From the NCBI RefSeq assembly GCF_041146795.1, contig NC_135167.1:4678454-4742453 (forward strand): DNA of 64,000 nt. Direction: 5' to 3'. The stretch comes from Maylandia zebra (lineage: Eukaryota; Chordata; Actinopteri; Cichliformes; Cichlidae). A program made the position numbers and the translations under genes. Of the stretch, positions 11,001 through 21,907 are shown in pieces; the first letter of the stretch is position 1; each line of letters begins with the position of its first letter. The notes under the pieces are model-generated. The model was not told the origin of the DNA and did no database searches. It was given only the letters and a program-made list of their open reading frames with translations.

Positions 11001-14000
11001 AGGCAGCTACGGTTGTAGCCACAGCTGCCCTGGGGCAGACTGACAGAAGCCAGGCTGCCATATCGCGCCATCGGCCCCTCTGGCCAACACCAGTAGGCGG
11101 TAGGGTAGATTTATTATATTACACTATATTATCCAATATTATATTACATTATATTATATTGTTATATTATATCCTCTTTCACATTAGAGCCACAACAGGA
11201 CCCACTAGAACATGGGAACAAGTAAAAGTGAAATATAAGAATATTCTATAGAATGGTAATATCTATCACTTATATTGCTTTTAGTCTCTTGGAATGAGAC
11301 CCTGAAATAATCTGTTTGTTTGTTCATAACAGCAACCAAGAAAAGGGCAGAGCAAAAAAAAAGACAGGTGGTGGTCCTGCACCCCCTCGTCAACAAGCTG
11401 GTTAAGTGAATAATACCCTCACGGGAATATCGATATCTCTCTATGAGCACACTGTCGCGCTGAGCTAAAGGATCCTGTCTATCCCGCAATATACGCTGAA
11501 TTCTGAGGACTCTCCTTATCAATCTTGCACCTTCCGCAATGGGTGGCTCGCGTAAACGGACAGGACATGGCTGCGACAGGCTTCCCAAATCCACCTTGGC
11601 TTTTATAGCCGTGGTCTCTCATCTTGATTACACGAAGTAATTTACAATTACTACTCTGAAATATGAATTACATCTGTAATAATCACATACATGTAATAGA
11701 ATGTTAATAGTACATTTCCCTTTTTTAGGAAATGACCTGTATGTATCTGTGTGACATCAATAAAAGGATCAAGTGCTGCATTATCTTTAGTTACATTGAT
11801 GTTATTTATTTATGGTGAAACAGTGGTGGAATATCGCTGTTGCTTTCGTATAAATGAAGCGGACATACCTGCGTGGCCGCGATCTAATCCTGTTTACATA
11901 AAGTAAACCTGCTCCCGAGCAGGTTTACGCTTACGGCTCTGTTGCTATGACAGCAAGTCCCGGATGAGCTTCGGGGAACCGAACGATCCAGGATCACGCG
12001 AAATCGTCAACAATCTAATCCAGCTAACTTAGCGAGGTACGAAGAACAGGCCCCAGGTCACCTCCTAACCCATATGGAAAAGAAATAGTAAAAACATATA
12101 TGATTTACTCATGAAAGTGGCCACTTTCTCATTACTTTCATATATTTTTTAGTAAGTATACAAAACATACAAGTTTCATTATATAATTTTTCAAGGGATC
12201 TTATATCTGTTTTCACTCTTGTATGCTTTTCATACAAGTTTCATACAAGACAGATTTAAAAACTTTATAAGATTTATATATATCTTTTCCATGTGGGAAG
12301 GTTGGCGGTTTGATCCCTGTCTGCTCCAGTCTGTGAGCCAAATATCGTTGGGCACATAGTAACCACAAGTTGCTCTCTGATGTATCCATCAGAGTATTAA
12401 TGAGTGTAAATGAAACTGATTATTAATGAAAGTGTGAATATAAAGCACGTTGAGTATTCAGAGTAAAAAATTGCTAAATAAGAATGAATCCATTTACCAT
12501 TATTTTTTACATTTTGTTTTTAAATATGGAGATATTAAGAGTTCAGCTTTCACACAGGCTGTAATATTTTACAAAACAGGATGTGGCACATTCAACCAAC
12601 TGTGCAGAAATAGATGCTCTTTAGCTCTTTGCAATAATGCATAAAATGTGATTACAGTAAATACAATTTAATATGCAGGTTTATGTAAGAAGGTTTATGC
12701 CTAAGGGAAAAATCAACAACACCTTTAAATATGATGCAAATAATAGTAGATGTATTTCAGAATAGACAAAGCTTAGATTAATCTTTCTTGTGAAAACCAA
12801 CTGATGAATTTGTGTTTTATTGTAGAGGATTTTAGGATCCCAATATGAAGTGTATGATCGATTACTGGTTGGCCTGAGTGTGGAGGGCAAGAACATATCA
12901 GGACTACAGCAGCGTGTCAATATCACCATCAAACTTACCAGGGAAATAAATGTAACTGCTTCTGAATTTTATCATTTACTCTATTTTGGCCTGTTAACAT
13001 TATATTATTAAATACATTTTATATTCAACAAATTCACATAAATTAGGTACGTGTAATAAAAACATGTTAACATGTAATATTTCTGTGACATAGGAAACCC
13101 AAAACGCCTTGTGCCACTTCTTTAACTTGTCAAGAAAAAGTGAGTAACCAAGCTTCACATTATCATTAGTGTCTAACATGAATATTTATTTTATAAACCG
13201 GAGTCATTGTTGTTTGTGGTTTTTCTCAAAATCACAAAGATGCGCTGATATGACCTGGATGTAATAGCATCTTATGCATAACTGATCTCTTTGTTTGACT
13301 TATCAGATTTCAGTCAGGATGGCTGCATTACCCTATGGACACGTGGTGAAAATCATCTCACCTGTTCCTGTGACCATCTCACATACTTTGCTGTGCTCCT
13401 GGTAGGAGTCAACATATTCATTATAAAAAGTCTAATTCAAGAATTATGTGTCTTTAGACTAAATAATACTTCATCAACAAAATATTGACAAACACCTCAG
13501 TAATAAAATGGGAAATCTCTCTTCATTTATCTTAACAACCATTTTCTGATCTTCTTCATAGTTGGCAGGTGTGTTACTAATAATCCAACACGTTCATGTT
13601 TCTCATGCTTCGGTAAAAAGTTGTTCTGTGTTACTTTTTCCCCAGTAGTGACACTGTGTGTGTGGAGAGGCAAACATAACAACACAGATGTGTTTCTCTG
13701 TCTTTGTGAAGACATCAGTGATGGGAATAACGGCATTACAAGTAACGGCGTTACTAACAGCCTAATATATACGCGTGGTTTTTTTCATCAATAGTTTTGT
13801 TACATTTACTGTCTAAGGACAGAGCTAGCAAGCACTCTCTGCTTATTACCAAAAAAACAAAAAACCTGCCCTTTCGTGTTGGTGGAAAATGCACCATGTC
13901 GACCAATCAAAAATGATATAGGTAGAAAACAGGAGTGATATACCTGCTGCTGTCAGACCTGCAGGTATCAGGCTGTGATGTTCTCCTTTGTAGTGGAAAG

Positions 14001-17000
14001 AAATATTTGGAGTGGCACAAATAATTTGTGTGACATCTTATTGAATGCAGAACACCTGATTGTTATGTTAATAGTTTGAAATGGTTATAAAAAAAATCAA
14101 GGTAAAAGGTAAATGCCTGCAAATAACTTTGTTGTTTGCAAAACTTGTGCATAAGATTTTAAAATTGAAAATACAATTCATTGAAATACAATTCATTAAA
14201 CATGTTTGTGGTTGTTACAGTAAAATATATAACTTTTTCTATTCTGATTTTGTTTTTTGTCTGATTGTAGATTAGTTGTGTTAATACAGTATGTCAAAAT
14301 GAAAACACAACTTTAAATTCAGACACGTTAGGTTGTGCTGAAAAGGATGATACCAAATAAGGCAAAGTAAATAGTTTTTCAAGGCAAACTGTAACTCAGT
14401 TACTAACTCAGTTTATTTTTTGAAGAAGTAACTAGTAACTATAATTAATTAGTTTTTCAAAGTAACTTGCCCAACACTGGAAGACTTTCACTGAATTTAA
14501 TCTGTTCCTAAGTCCTTTAATTCAAAGTTTAACCATCATAAGAAATCATGTCCTAAATTAAACTAACTTTGATTATTTTAATGATTTATAGAGCATTTAC
14601 TGAAAAACTTGGAAATTCAACATTTCAACCCTGGAGTGTTTTTAACGATATTACAGTACTTTTCTTCCTTTACTTCTGTTACCCATCCTAATCTCTTTTT
14701 TCCTTTTCATTTGTATGTTGTAGATCAAGGTCACAGAACTATATGGTTTGGGACCCATAGGAAAAAACATAAATTGAAAGTTAGATTAACTTTAGGAACA
14801 TGAATAGTGTATTTGCTAAAAGCTTGTTTGGAATCAGTTTGTTGGTGCAAATATGTTATTCAATGCCCTTAAACCTGTGCTACTTTTGCCATTTTTCATA
14901 GGATGAACTGAAGAAATGGGGAAAAAAAACCTGTGCTTCTGCAACAAACTGCTAGTAACAATGATACAAACTAGTTTAAAATAAAATTATAAGAAGAATC
15001 CTTAGAAGCTAAATATAAAGAAATGAGGGGTGACTTTCATGATACTAACATTACTGCATTCTTAAAATGATACTCTGTCAAAATAGAAAGATGCCCTTGA
15101 TCTGTATCATTCCTGATACTACCACTAGATGCCAAAACAAAAATGTCCACATAGTCATCTTTTTCTGCTACAAATACTCACAACTCATGACTGTAACCTT
15201 TATTCCTCTGTTAGTGCCATCTGTACTCATCCAATGTTCATTGTTTAATTGATTTGTCCCCATCTTATCTGTGTAATTTTTCTCTAATCTACATCAGCTC
15301 TTTATACTTTGTGTGTCTTTTTGTTTTGAATTTTAGCTCACAATGGAGATGCTGCAAAACAATGTGAAAGTGCATTTTCTCCACAGGTCACTGCTTCCCC
15401 ATCACCTAAAGACCAGGAGATTCTAACATACATCACTCTGATTGGCTGCAGTCTGTCTCTTTTTACCCTGGTCATCACTGTTTTTCTCTTCATCACAAAT
15501 AGGTAATTTTCTGTTTTCTGATTGATGACATCCTTCAAAACTTAATCCTCCCCATTTCTAATAGCATCCTCCTCTCCTGCTGCCATCAACTCTTTAGCAT
15601 TTTCTCTCATCAGGTTCGCCTCACTTATTGTCAATTAATTATCCTTTTTGTCTTTTTTTTTTGCATTATTTTAATCTTTTTTCCTCTAATCCCATCGTTT
15701 CTCATCTGTATTGTCTTTATTCCCTTTCCTTCTTTCTTCCTTACTGGATTTTCCATTTTTTTCCAAACAAAATATGACCAAATAATCTGCTTGAAAGTTG
15801 TCACTTACCATGAATCACAACTCCTGTATTTGCCAGAAAAGTCAGAGAAGATGTTTCTATGAGGGTCCACATCAACCTCGTGATTGCACTTATCCTCCTC
15901 AACCTGCACTTCCTGCTCAATCAAGCAGCGGCAGCAGTGTCCTCCTCTGGGCTCTGTTTATACATGGCTCTTGCCCTTCACTACTCCCTGCTGGCCACTT
16001 TCATCTGGATGGCGTTGGAGGGATTCCACCTCTACCTTCTCTTAGTCAAAGTCTTCAACATCTACATCAAGAGATACCTGCTCAAACTCAGTGTGGTGGG
16101 ATGGGGTGAGTGGAATAATTTAGGCATGAAAGTGTTTATCATCATCATCATCTGAATAATTCAATTCAATTTTATTCATATGGCGCTAAATCACAACAAC
16201 AGTCACCTCAAGGTGCTTTATATTGTATAACTGTTCAGTTCTTGTGTTTCAGGTGTTGCTGCAGTCATTGTGTCAGTGGTGGTGATCATTGACAGAGGCT
16301 TTTATGGCCAAGTCCCTCTGGACAGCTCCAACAAAACTGCAATGTAATTCATATTTATTCATAAAATAAATATGCATCATACTTTCTGTATCTTGGCATG
16401 TTCACACTGTAGTCCTTTGTCATAAATGTAACATAAACATTAGGCAGCAAACCCAGTTTCACCAAAATTAAAATACTGAGAAGTTTCTGGTATATTTAAC
16501 CACATGTATCTAAATCATCTGCAATAACACCTCTATGAAGTACAAAATGTACTTTTTAATTTCACAGAGTAAGAGACTAAAACACGGATCACCTACACTC
16601 CCTTTTTTTTTTTTTAGATGCTATATAACCAATAACTATGTAAAGATGGGAACTACAGTGGGACTGTTCAGCTTGGTGTTCCTCTTTAACATGTTTATGT
16701 TTGGAGCGACAATCAGACGTGTCTTGATTCTACGCAAAAGCACAGAGGTACAGGCAGTTTTATGTTGCTATTGAAATTGATGTTTTCTATGTCAATATGT
16801 TCTGTGAAATCTCAAGACGCAACAAGAAATTAGTCTATTTAACAACAAAAATGAAGACCATCCCTCGTCACCACCATTAATTTTTATTTAATATGCATAG
16901 CTTCCTTTTAAAGGTTAGACTGTAGGATGGGCTGTCTGTTAGCGTTTAAGTCAAAGTAAATTCTATGAAAATATTGATCTGATCATTTAAGTAGGAAAGG

Positions 17001-20000
17001 AAATTATTAAATGTTCTTAATCAGTTTCAACTGCTTTGATACAGACGTCGACAAAATTGTTGGTACCCTTCGGACAATGAAAGAAAAACTCACAATGGTC
17101 ACAGAAATAACTTTAATTTGCCAAAAGTAATTATCAATAAAAAAAAAAAAAATCTATAAATCTTAACCAATGAAAGCCAAACATTGCTTTTCAACCCTGC
17201 TTCAACTGAGTTATTTAACATATAAATGCATGAAACAGGCCTGGATAAAAATGATGGTACTCCTAGGAAAGAATAAAAATGATGTGACCAAAGGGACATG
17301 TTAATCCAAGGTGTGTCCACTAATCACCATCGCAGGTGTCTACAATCTTGTAATCAGTCAGTGTGCCTATGACTCCAGGTTGTCACTGTGTTGTTTGGTG
17401 ACATGGTGTGTACCACACTCAACATGGACCAGAGGAAGTAAAAGAAAGAGTTGTCTCAGGAGATTAGAAAGTAAATCATAGACAAGCATGTTAAAGGTAA
17501 AGACTATAAGACCATCTCCAAGCAGCTAGATGTTCCTGTGACTACAGTTGCCCATGTCATTCAGAAATTCAAGATCCATGCGACTGTAGCCAACCTCCCT
17601 TGACGTGGCCGCAGGAGGAAATTTTATGACAAGTCCAAGAGACGGATAACCTGAATGGTAAAAGAGCCCAGAAAGACTTCTAAAGAGAACCAAGCTGAAC
17701 TTCATGCTCAAAGAACATCAGTGTCAGATCGCACTGTCGTTTGAGCCAAAGTGGGCTACATGGGAGACAACCAAGGAGGACACAATTGTTGAAAACAAAT
17801 CATAAAAAAGTCAGGCTGGAATATGCCAAACTACATGTTGACAAGCCACAAAGGTTGGCTTCTGGAGAGAAATGTGCTGGCCAGTGTCAGAAAGCTTGGT
17901 CTCAGTCGCAGGTCATGGGTCTTACAACGGGACAACACACACAGCTAGAAACACCCAAGGATGGCTAAGAGGGAAACTTTGGACTATTTTAAAGTGGCCT
18001 TCTATGAGCCCTGACCTCATTCCTATTGATCATCTTTGGAAGGAGCTGAAACATGCAATCTGGAAAAGGTGCCCTTCAAACTGGAAACAACTGGAGCAGT
18101 TTGCTCATGAGGAGTGGGACAAAATACCTGTTGAGAGGTGCAGAAGTCTCATTGACAGTTACAGGAATCATTTGATTGCAGTGATTGCCTCAAAAGGTTG
18201 TGGAACAAAATATAAAGTTGTGGGTACCATCATTTTTGTCCAGGCCTGTTTCATCCATTTATTTTTGAAATAACTCAGTTGAAGCATGGTTGTAAAGCAA
18301 TAACTGACATTCATTGGTTAAGATTTATAGATTTTTTAAAAATTGATTATTACTTTTGGCAGATTAGTTATTTCTGTGACTATTGTGAGTTTTTCTTTCA
18401 TTGACCGAAGGGTACCAACAATTTTGTCGACGTCTGTATTAATGAAATTAACAACAGGAACCCTGACTGCCATTAGGTGTACACACACACTACAGGAATG
18501 AGAGATCTCTATCTGTCGCTGAGGGACTGTCTGCTGCTTGTCAAATACATTTTATTATTAAAATGTTGACCCAATGTTGACCCTGTGCTAACTTGCATAT
18601 GACAAATAAAACTGAAATCCTTGGCCCCATTGTCAACCCTAAACTGGAGCATTGGGCCCTTGGATCCTCCTGGCACATGACAATTTTGGCCTCATGTGAT
18701 GAGAGTGTGCAAACAGTTACTGTCGGATGAAGGAACTGATAATATTCACTGCCCCCACACACATCTGACCTAAATTCAACAGAACACCTCTGGGACATTG
18801 TGTTTTTGGTCCATCCGATGCTGCCAATTTGCAGCTCAACTGTCCAAGTGTTCAATGATTCCCTGGTGATCTGGGAGGATTTCCCCAAAGACATCCATCA
18901 TCTCATTAGGAGCATGTGCATGTTGCCAGACATACGTATAAGCACATGGGAGCCTACAAACTACTAAGAACCACTTTGAGGGGCTGAAATGAAGTTTCAG
19001 CAAAACTAATAAGCCTGTTGCATCATTTTTCCATTTATTGTTTGGGCTTACTGTGAATTTAGACCTGTGTAGGTTGATAATATTATTTTTATTCAAATAG
19101 CATGGCATCCTTTCGCGTCTAACACATTAACCAGTCCATTTCAGCATTGATTTTTTTCCCAATGAGATGTTCTTTTGCCATTGTTGCTGTTATGTTGTTC
19201 CTCTAATTATTTTGAGCAATGCATTATATTTGTAGTCATTTATTTACAAAGGAAAAGCAACACATACCTTGATAAGTAAAAATGTTTCTTCAAACACATT
19301 TATCTATCTGTGTGTAATTGTATATTTGGCCAATCAGTTTGGGCAGAGTAACCGTGACAGAGCAAAGAAAGACATTTGTACCCTGCTGGGAGTCATGACT
19401 CTGCTCGGCATTACCTGGGGCCTGGTCTTCTTCTCTTTTGGCTACCTGACCACTGTTGGCCTCTACCTCTTCTGTATCCTGAACTCATTTCAAGGTCCGT
19501 ATAACTATTTTACGTGTTAGGCTCAGTTCTGGGCTCATATTAGTGCTATTCTACCTGCCAGGATTATGTGATAGGTTTCTCCCTCTTAAAAGGGAGTTTT
19601 CCCTTCCCACTGTTGCTAAAGTGCTTGGTCATAGGGGGATCATATGATTGGAGTTTTCTCTGTTTTCTTTCTATTACAGTATGCTAGGGTCTTTGCCTTA
19701 TAATATAAAGCACTTCGAGGCAACTGTCTTTGTGATTAAAGATTGTTTAATATTAACATATGTGTAAAATATTAAATGACAAGTTAAAATTGTGTCAATA
19801 ATGAGCAGCAATGTTATTAAAGTGTGTTATTATAATGTGTCATTTATGGTAATCCTGCATTTTGAACCCTACTAGTTTTACTATATAGTTCTGTTCCTGG
19901 TTATAGTCCTGGGTGCTTTCCTTCTTTAGTTTTTTTTAGCCTCTTGTTAGTTTCTATCACCCTCTGTGTACCCTTCCTTGTGTGTCGAGCACCTTGTATT

Positions 20001-20334
20001 TATTTCATTCTTGTTTTTGTGGTGTTTGTTTGTTGTCATGAGTTCTTCTTCCTTTCTTGTCTGTTATGATTCTTTTCTCAGCCATGTTTTGTTCTCCCCA
20101 GCTATCTCCATTCCTCTAATCACGTCTCCATCCTGCAGATCCTGACTGAGCATTGATTTACTGCTTTTATTTTCAAATGTGCATACTCATTGTATCTCCT
20201 GTACAAAGTCTAAACATTTGCTTATCTCTCTCTCTTTCTTGTTCCATGCAGGTTTCTTCATCTTCCTGTGGTTTATGATGTCACTGAGAAAGGCTAAAAC
20301 CTCAGTTACTAATACAAGCAGTGAAACAACGTAG
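2040..20334 (+). CDS. Adhesion G-protein-coupled receptor, ADGRG type (copy A), 530 aa from 13 exons
   Basis: Seven-transmembrane receptor predicted at the plasma membrane. Coding exons, all with AG/GT borders and consistent phases: 2040-2187, 5603-5672, 5886-6027, 6540-6659, 12826-12951, 13094-13139, 13307-13401, 15387-15502, 15837-16105, 16253-16343, 16618-16747, 19338-19494, 20252-20334. A signal peptide (MKWWLLWWLVFFLSQQ) opens the protein. The ectodomain has several N-glycosylation sequons, and the GPS motif lies at about residues 224-243 (CSCDHL|T, cleavage expected before Thr243). The tethered-agonist-like start TYFAVLLV precedes TM1 (ILTYITLIGCSLSLF). TM6-7 are KDICTLLGVMTLLGITWG and LFCILNS. 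Length is like human ADGRG5. In copies B and C a tiny upstream exon supplies ATG CAA AG; here the acceptor CACAG|G precedes the internal ATG and the first exon must lie before the window. No inactivating change was found. The exact ADGRG paralogue is uncertain; ligand and G-protein coupling cannot be inferred. Confidence 0.85.
2205..3080 (-). mobile_element. L2/CR1-like LINE, RT C-terminal half (dead)
   Basis: On the minus strand the frames give NKTEVIVFG (RT palm/thumb region) and, at 2415-2618, LLNIYNPKRALRSS, the usual C-terminal block of L2/CR1 polymerases. Frameshifts and stops show it is dead. Its upstream half is found at 4800-5400 on the same strand, so one LINE in copy A intron 2 has been split by later insertions. 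Confidence 0.65.
3158..4044. mobile_element. DNA transposon/MITE with GGGG(G)TGC ends
   Basis: Left end GGGGGTGCCTCC and right end, read in reverse, GGGGCTGCATCC form imperfect terminal inverted repeats. Inside is the repeat shared with 768-1025. No transposase frame. The target duplication is not clear, so the superfamily is left open. It lies between the two halves of a minus-strand LINE and so inserted into it. Confidence 0.5.
4531..4786. mobile_element. Foldback element with ~12-bp flanking duplication
   Basis: Two long inverted arms: 4563-4635 and its complement 4671-4787. Examples of pairing are GGAGCTTGGAAAGAAAAGCA with its complement near 4757-4780, and the segment around TCAATTCTAAGGTCAAATGG with 4680-4700. 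The direct repeat TACTTGAGGTTT flanks both sides (ending near 4530 and beginning near 4785), which looks like a target-site duplication. No coding capacity. Confidence 0.65.
4800..5400 (-). mobile_element. L2/CR1-like LINE, RT N-terminal half (dead)
   Basis: The minus-strand frame 4931-5353 reads as reverse-transcriptase fingers: PQDILPSRLFEEALHIIG ... NYRPVSKLSFMSRILEKVVF, a standard L2/CR1 block. It is the upstream part of the LINE whose C-terminal half lies at 2205-3080. Confidence 0.7.
6028..6539 (+). other. Copy A intron 4, AT-rich, no feature seen
   Basis: Bounded by a GT donor at 6028 and an AG acceptor ending at 6539. Only low-complexity AT-rich DNA is seen. The equivalent intron in copy B is 47570-48053. 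Confidence 0.5.
7031..10178 (+). mobile_element. Non-autonomous LTR-like element with TGTCATG...CATGACA ends
   Basis: It begins TGTCATGG, has the palindrome TGGGTCATGTGACCCA just inside, and ends CCTCATGACA at 10178. The first ~680 bp resemble an LTR (T-rich, promoter-like, ending near CAGACCGTGATA). It is followed by an open frame at 7725-8585 and by fragments of other frames (8548-8910; Pro/Gly-rich 9440-10027). A small LINE-tail fragment is inserted near 9040-9125. The two ends are not long direct repeats, so a complete LTR pair is not shown. No RT, integrase or transposase was found. It sits in copy A intron 5. Confidence 0.5.
7725..8585 (+). CDS. Hypothetical gag-like ORF of the 7031-10178 element
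   Basis: A 286-codon open frame starting MSVPVDIPKEVGEELG. It has an Arg-rich run (about residues 168-176) and many Ser/Pro residues, and is far more GC-rich than its surroundings. It follows directly on the LTR-like leader, the place of gag in an LTR retroelement, but I see no zinc knuckle and no convincing capsid motif. It may be a degenerate structural gene or chance open frame in GC-rich repeat DNA. Not a host gene. Confidence 0.3.
   Translation: MSVPVDIPKEVGEELGRLRHIVDSICGSRDAMAVSIGLVAADATSLKEPRLSQMTQLVETFDSLAPLKEGLRAHVLAQAVRVAALTQRSASLPHGPKGIWVDLLRLHSNPESSESTSPPGASHWPSLSRSDHLSPASFLARMCSDAEDSAITSPSAAVSSAPLEPTARRRRRLRRKRCPPRLESLAEVSQSGACFAPSGQGGLKTINLEGTDSCTMDCKAFLPGASERRIETAEAVKSSSKEFKTAFISVLPGREIERLAPKLTGDPQVFFCFPFERRDCYSFCGL
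10790..11400 (+). pseudogene. Harbinger Myb/SANT-like protein, remnant
   Basis: Exon pieces spell KGTLQRLQKQG...GWQKVADKLNS (donor GTAAG near 10881), then TGPTRTWEQVKVKYKNIL near 11190-11250, then a Lys-rich tail near 11335-11370. The same order of motifs (WQNIADRVN, PKRSWQQVKMKYKNI, NRKKAEARK) is seen in Harbinger B. In intact elements this partner protein helps the transposase bind DNA. Here the start is damaged and a repeat sits in the intron. Confidence 0.55.
11205..11594 (-). pseudogene. HARBI1-like transposase N-terminus, remnant
   Basis: The minus frame reads RQDPLAQRDSVLIERYRYSR and EGIIHLTSLL, matching the N-terminal region of Harbinger transposases (compare LCERYRFSAQSIIYL in the element at 26717). 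The catalytic DDE part is missing. Confidence 0.6.
12071..12294. mobile_element. AT-rich MITE inside the SINE
   Basis: Terminal inverted repeats CATATGGAAAAGA at the left and TCTTTTCCATGTG at the right. Internal palindromes such as GAAAGTGGCCACTTTC (about 12113-12128). It splits the SINE between CTAACC and GGAAGGTTGG. No coding frame. Confidence 0.6.
13716..14479. mobile_element. hAT-type MITE in copy A intron 8
   Basis: Left end CAGTGATGGGAATAACG, right end in reverse CAGTGTTGGGCAAGTTAC. It is flanked by the 8-bp repeats GAAGACAT and GAAGACTT (7 of 8 identical), the length expected for hAT. No transposase frame. Confidence 0.7.
14480..15386 (+). other. Copy A intron 8, remaining part
   Basis: AT-rich intron sequence up to the acceptor at 15386. 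Its last 350 bp resemble 51300-51651 in copy B (shared words such as AATGCTGCAAAA and a bracketing TTTCT.CACAG), so they descend from the ancestral intron. No other feature is seen. Confidence 0.5.
16157..16215 (-). repeat. Short LINE 3' tail (minus strand)
   Basis: TTCAATTCAATTTTATTCATATGGCGC followed by CACCTCAAGGTGCTTTATATTG is the reverse of the 3' end seen at 22110-22185. Copy B lacks it at the same intron position, so it inserted after the duplication. Confidence 0.6.
17042..18436 (+). mobile_element. Tc1/mariner element in copy A intron 12 (1,395 bp)
   Basis: Inverted ends CAGACGTCGACAAAATTGTT at both sides with TA duplications (17040-41 and 18437-38). The internal sequence is a decayed Tc1-like transposase. 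The C-terminal part (about 18000-18225) reads MSPDLIPIDHLWKELKHAI, containing the final catalytic acidic-residue block, although here the usual NPIE is IPID. Stops and shifts upstream make it non-functional. It is absent from copy B intron 12. Confidence 0.85.
18550..18900 (+). mobile_element. Ancient Tc1/mariner-like fragment shared with copy B
   Basis: Contains HTSDLNSTEHLWDIV and a tail like NDSLVIWEDFPKDIHHLIRSM, degenerate versions of a Tc1-type transposase C-terminus. A related fragment with the same text order lies at 53575-53860 in intron 12 of copy B, so the insertion predates the A/B duplication. Confidence 0.6.
19556..19745 (+). repeat. Rex/L2-like LINE 3' tail
   Basis: AAAAGGGAGTTTTCCCTTCCCACTG (split across positions 19588-19612) and ATATAAAGCACTTCGAGGCA mark the same 3' untranslated region seen at 21908-22185 and 43500-43740. 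5'-truncated, in copy A intron 13. Confidence 0.65.
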
Positions 20335-21010
20335 CACCAGCACCTAGCTCACACACAACTACCAGTAACCCAAGAAGTGCCTATGTGTTTCCTTTTAAAA
20401 TGTATAAAGTAATATAAATCTAGAAACATTCTTTCTTCTTAAGTTCATGTATAAAACAATGTATCAGATAAGACAGTGACTGAGACTAAAAAATGTACAT
20501 GAATGTATTAAGTGGGAAGATTTGAACAGCTCCACTTTATTTTGAAGTTTTCTTGTTATTAGAATAGACAGAGTCTTTGCGGCAAGGGGTTTAACGTTCC
20601 ACCGGATCATGTAACATATGATGATAACGCATTTGAGCCTTTTTCATTTTTGGAGCACTTCTGAGAGTAAAAATTGAAATAGCGAAGCAGGAAAGAAAGG
20701 CCAGAATAAGACAGATGATAGATGAAGTGTCTCTTCTGCACCCACTTTCAGAGATCAGAGGTATAACAATAGAAAATTGCTCTTTTTATTTTTCTGTCTT
20801 AAGTCACACATTCACATTTCTATATACCAGCTCAAATCTAGGTTTTAAATGAAACTCACCTGCCATTAGTTTAGTGTTTTAGGAGGCTGTTATGTTAATT
20901 GCATGAACAGCATTCTAATGTTCTATTGTAATTGGACTGTTTCGAGGTTTATTTTATATTAAAAACATTGTGAATCACTGAAGGCTGTGGTGTCAATAAT
21001 AATTGTAATA
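20335..21010 (+). other. Copy A 3' untranslated region
   Basis: Sequence after the TAG at 20332-20334 stays alignable with 55206-55740 after copy B. The alignment includes CATTGTGAATCACT and GGCTGTGGTGT at the far end, so this is probably the conserved 3' UTR plus polyadenylation region. Confidence 0.55.
20958..20963 (+). terminator. Candidate poly(A) signal ATTAAA, copy A
   Basis: ATTAAA is followed by CATTGTGAATCACT and the G/T-rich GGCTGTGGTGT. The same arrangement stands at 55687-55692 after copy B, which supports a shared cleavage site. Confidence 0.5.
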
Positions 21011-21580
21011 GCTGCCTTTCAAAGTTTAATCATAAAGATGTTATTGCAAACAATTTTTTTCTTGCTAACCCAGTTTATGACTGAAAAAATAGCTGTCACT
21101 CCAGGAAAAAAAGAACCTTTGGGTTGATATTTTTGTAGAATAGTTACTGGCAATCTAAAGCCCAGATCTCAGTTTTGTTCAGTATCATTATTAAATTGTA
21201 TATCATAGTTCAAATAGCAAAACTGTACATGTTTCGGTTTTTAATTCTATTTAATTTCATGTCTATTACACAGAGTAAAAGATTAAATTACTGGCATCCT
21301 GTGTATCTGACAAGTAGAGAAGGGCCAGTTGGCCCTTCACTTTCAGTGGCTGTGCTGCTGCAGGCTGTGTTCCCCTGGCCTATTGCCCGCGGTTCGCCAG
21401 TTTACTCACCAGTTGGATCTCGCTGTGTCTGATATGTCAGCCGGCTAGTGAGTTCTCGAGCCTGCAGCAATGGCTCCCTGTCTGGGGTATTACCAGCATG
21501 TCGGGTTTCTGCGGCCACTGGGTTGGGCTTTCTGGCTGTTTCCAGTGTCACTGTCGCTACTTCCCTGTCTATGGACAGCA

Positions 21581-21681
21581 CCAGATGTCACCAGAGAGGA
21601 CTGTGTTGAAAAGCTTCGAGTAATGAACCGTTTTTCAATACAAGCTTCAGTGCTTCAGAAAGCTTCATTTGGCCATCACTA
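21581..21681 (-). mobile_element. Isolated hAT end
   Basis: The reverse complement matches the left end of the hAT element at 23583-23683 with two differences in 101 bp. It runs up to the terminal CCATCACTA and breaks off abruptly at the other side. Confidence 0.7.
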
Positions 21682-21907
21682 CTAAAGGGCAATACTAATG
21701 AGCAGCTTTCTTCAGGAGATCTGCAGTGCTTAGCTGCCTAACGCTCTCAGCCACCTTGGATGGGAAAAGACTGCCAAATGCCTCCATGTGATAGTGAAGC
21801 GCAGCTGTTTCTTATAAGGCTGCTAATTATCAGCTGGGAAGGCGTTGATGTTAGTGCTGCATTTGCGGACATCACGTAAAATCCTACCCCAAAATCTACT
21901 TCACTAC

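Larger units (their letters stand above)
10491..12053. mobile_element. PIF-Harbinger element A, degenerate
   Basis: Ends GGCCCTGTGCTTCGTAC and, reversed, GGGCCTGTTCTTCGTAC form inverted repeats of over 20 bp. CAG flanks both sides (10488-10490 and 12054-12056), a 3-bp target duplication as expected for PIF-Harbinger. It carries remnants of the two usual genes: a Myb/SANT-like gene on + and a HARBI1-like transposase on -. A SINE-like or low-copy repeat (about 10895-11110, starting with ATAAT repeats) is inserted between the Myb exons. Confidence 0.75.
10463..12475 (+). repeat. tRNA-derived SINE broken by two insertions
   Basis: The SINE head (10463-10490, TGTAGCTCAGGAGGTAGAGC, a pol III box A) is separated from its continuation (12054-12070, GGTCACCTCCTAACC) by a Harbinger. 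That continuation is separated from the box B region (12295 on, GGTTGGCGGTTTGATCCC) by a MITE. The tail runs to about 12475. Other copies are at 42589-42872 (+) and 36850-37115 (-). Confidence 0.65.

Noticed and set aside
15798..16109. 103-codon open frame over the receptor exon at 15837-16105 (and its twin at 52040-52336)
   Set aside because: It is the wrong frame of the TM2-TM4 exon. The frame that joins in phase to the neighbouring exons encodes the membrane helices.
18836..19108. 90-codon minus-strand frame
   Set aside because: Antisense of a decayed Tc1-like fragment in an intron; no splice or protein signal.
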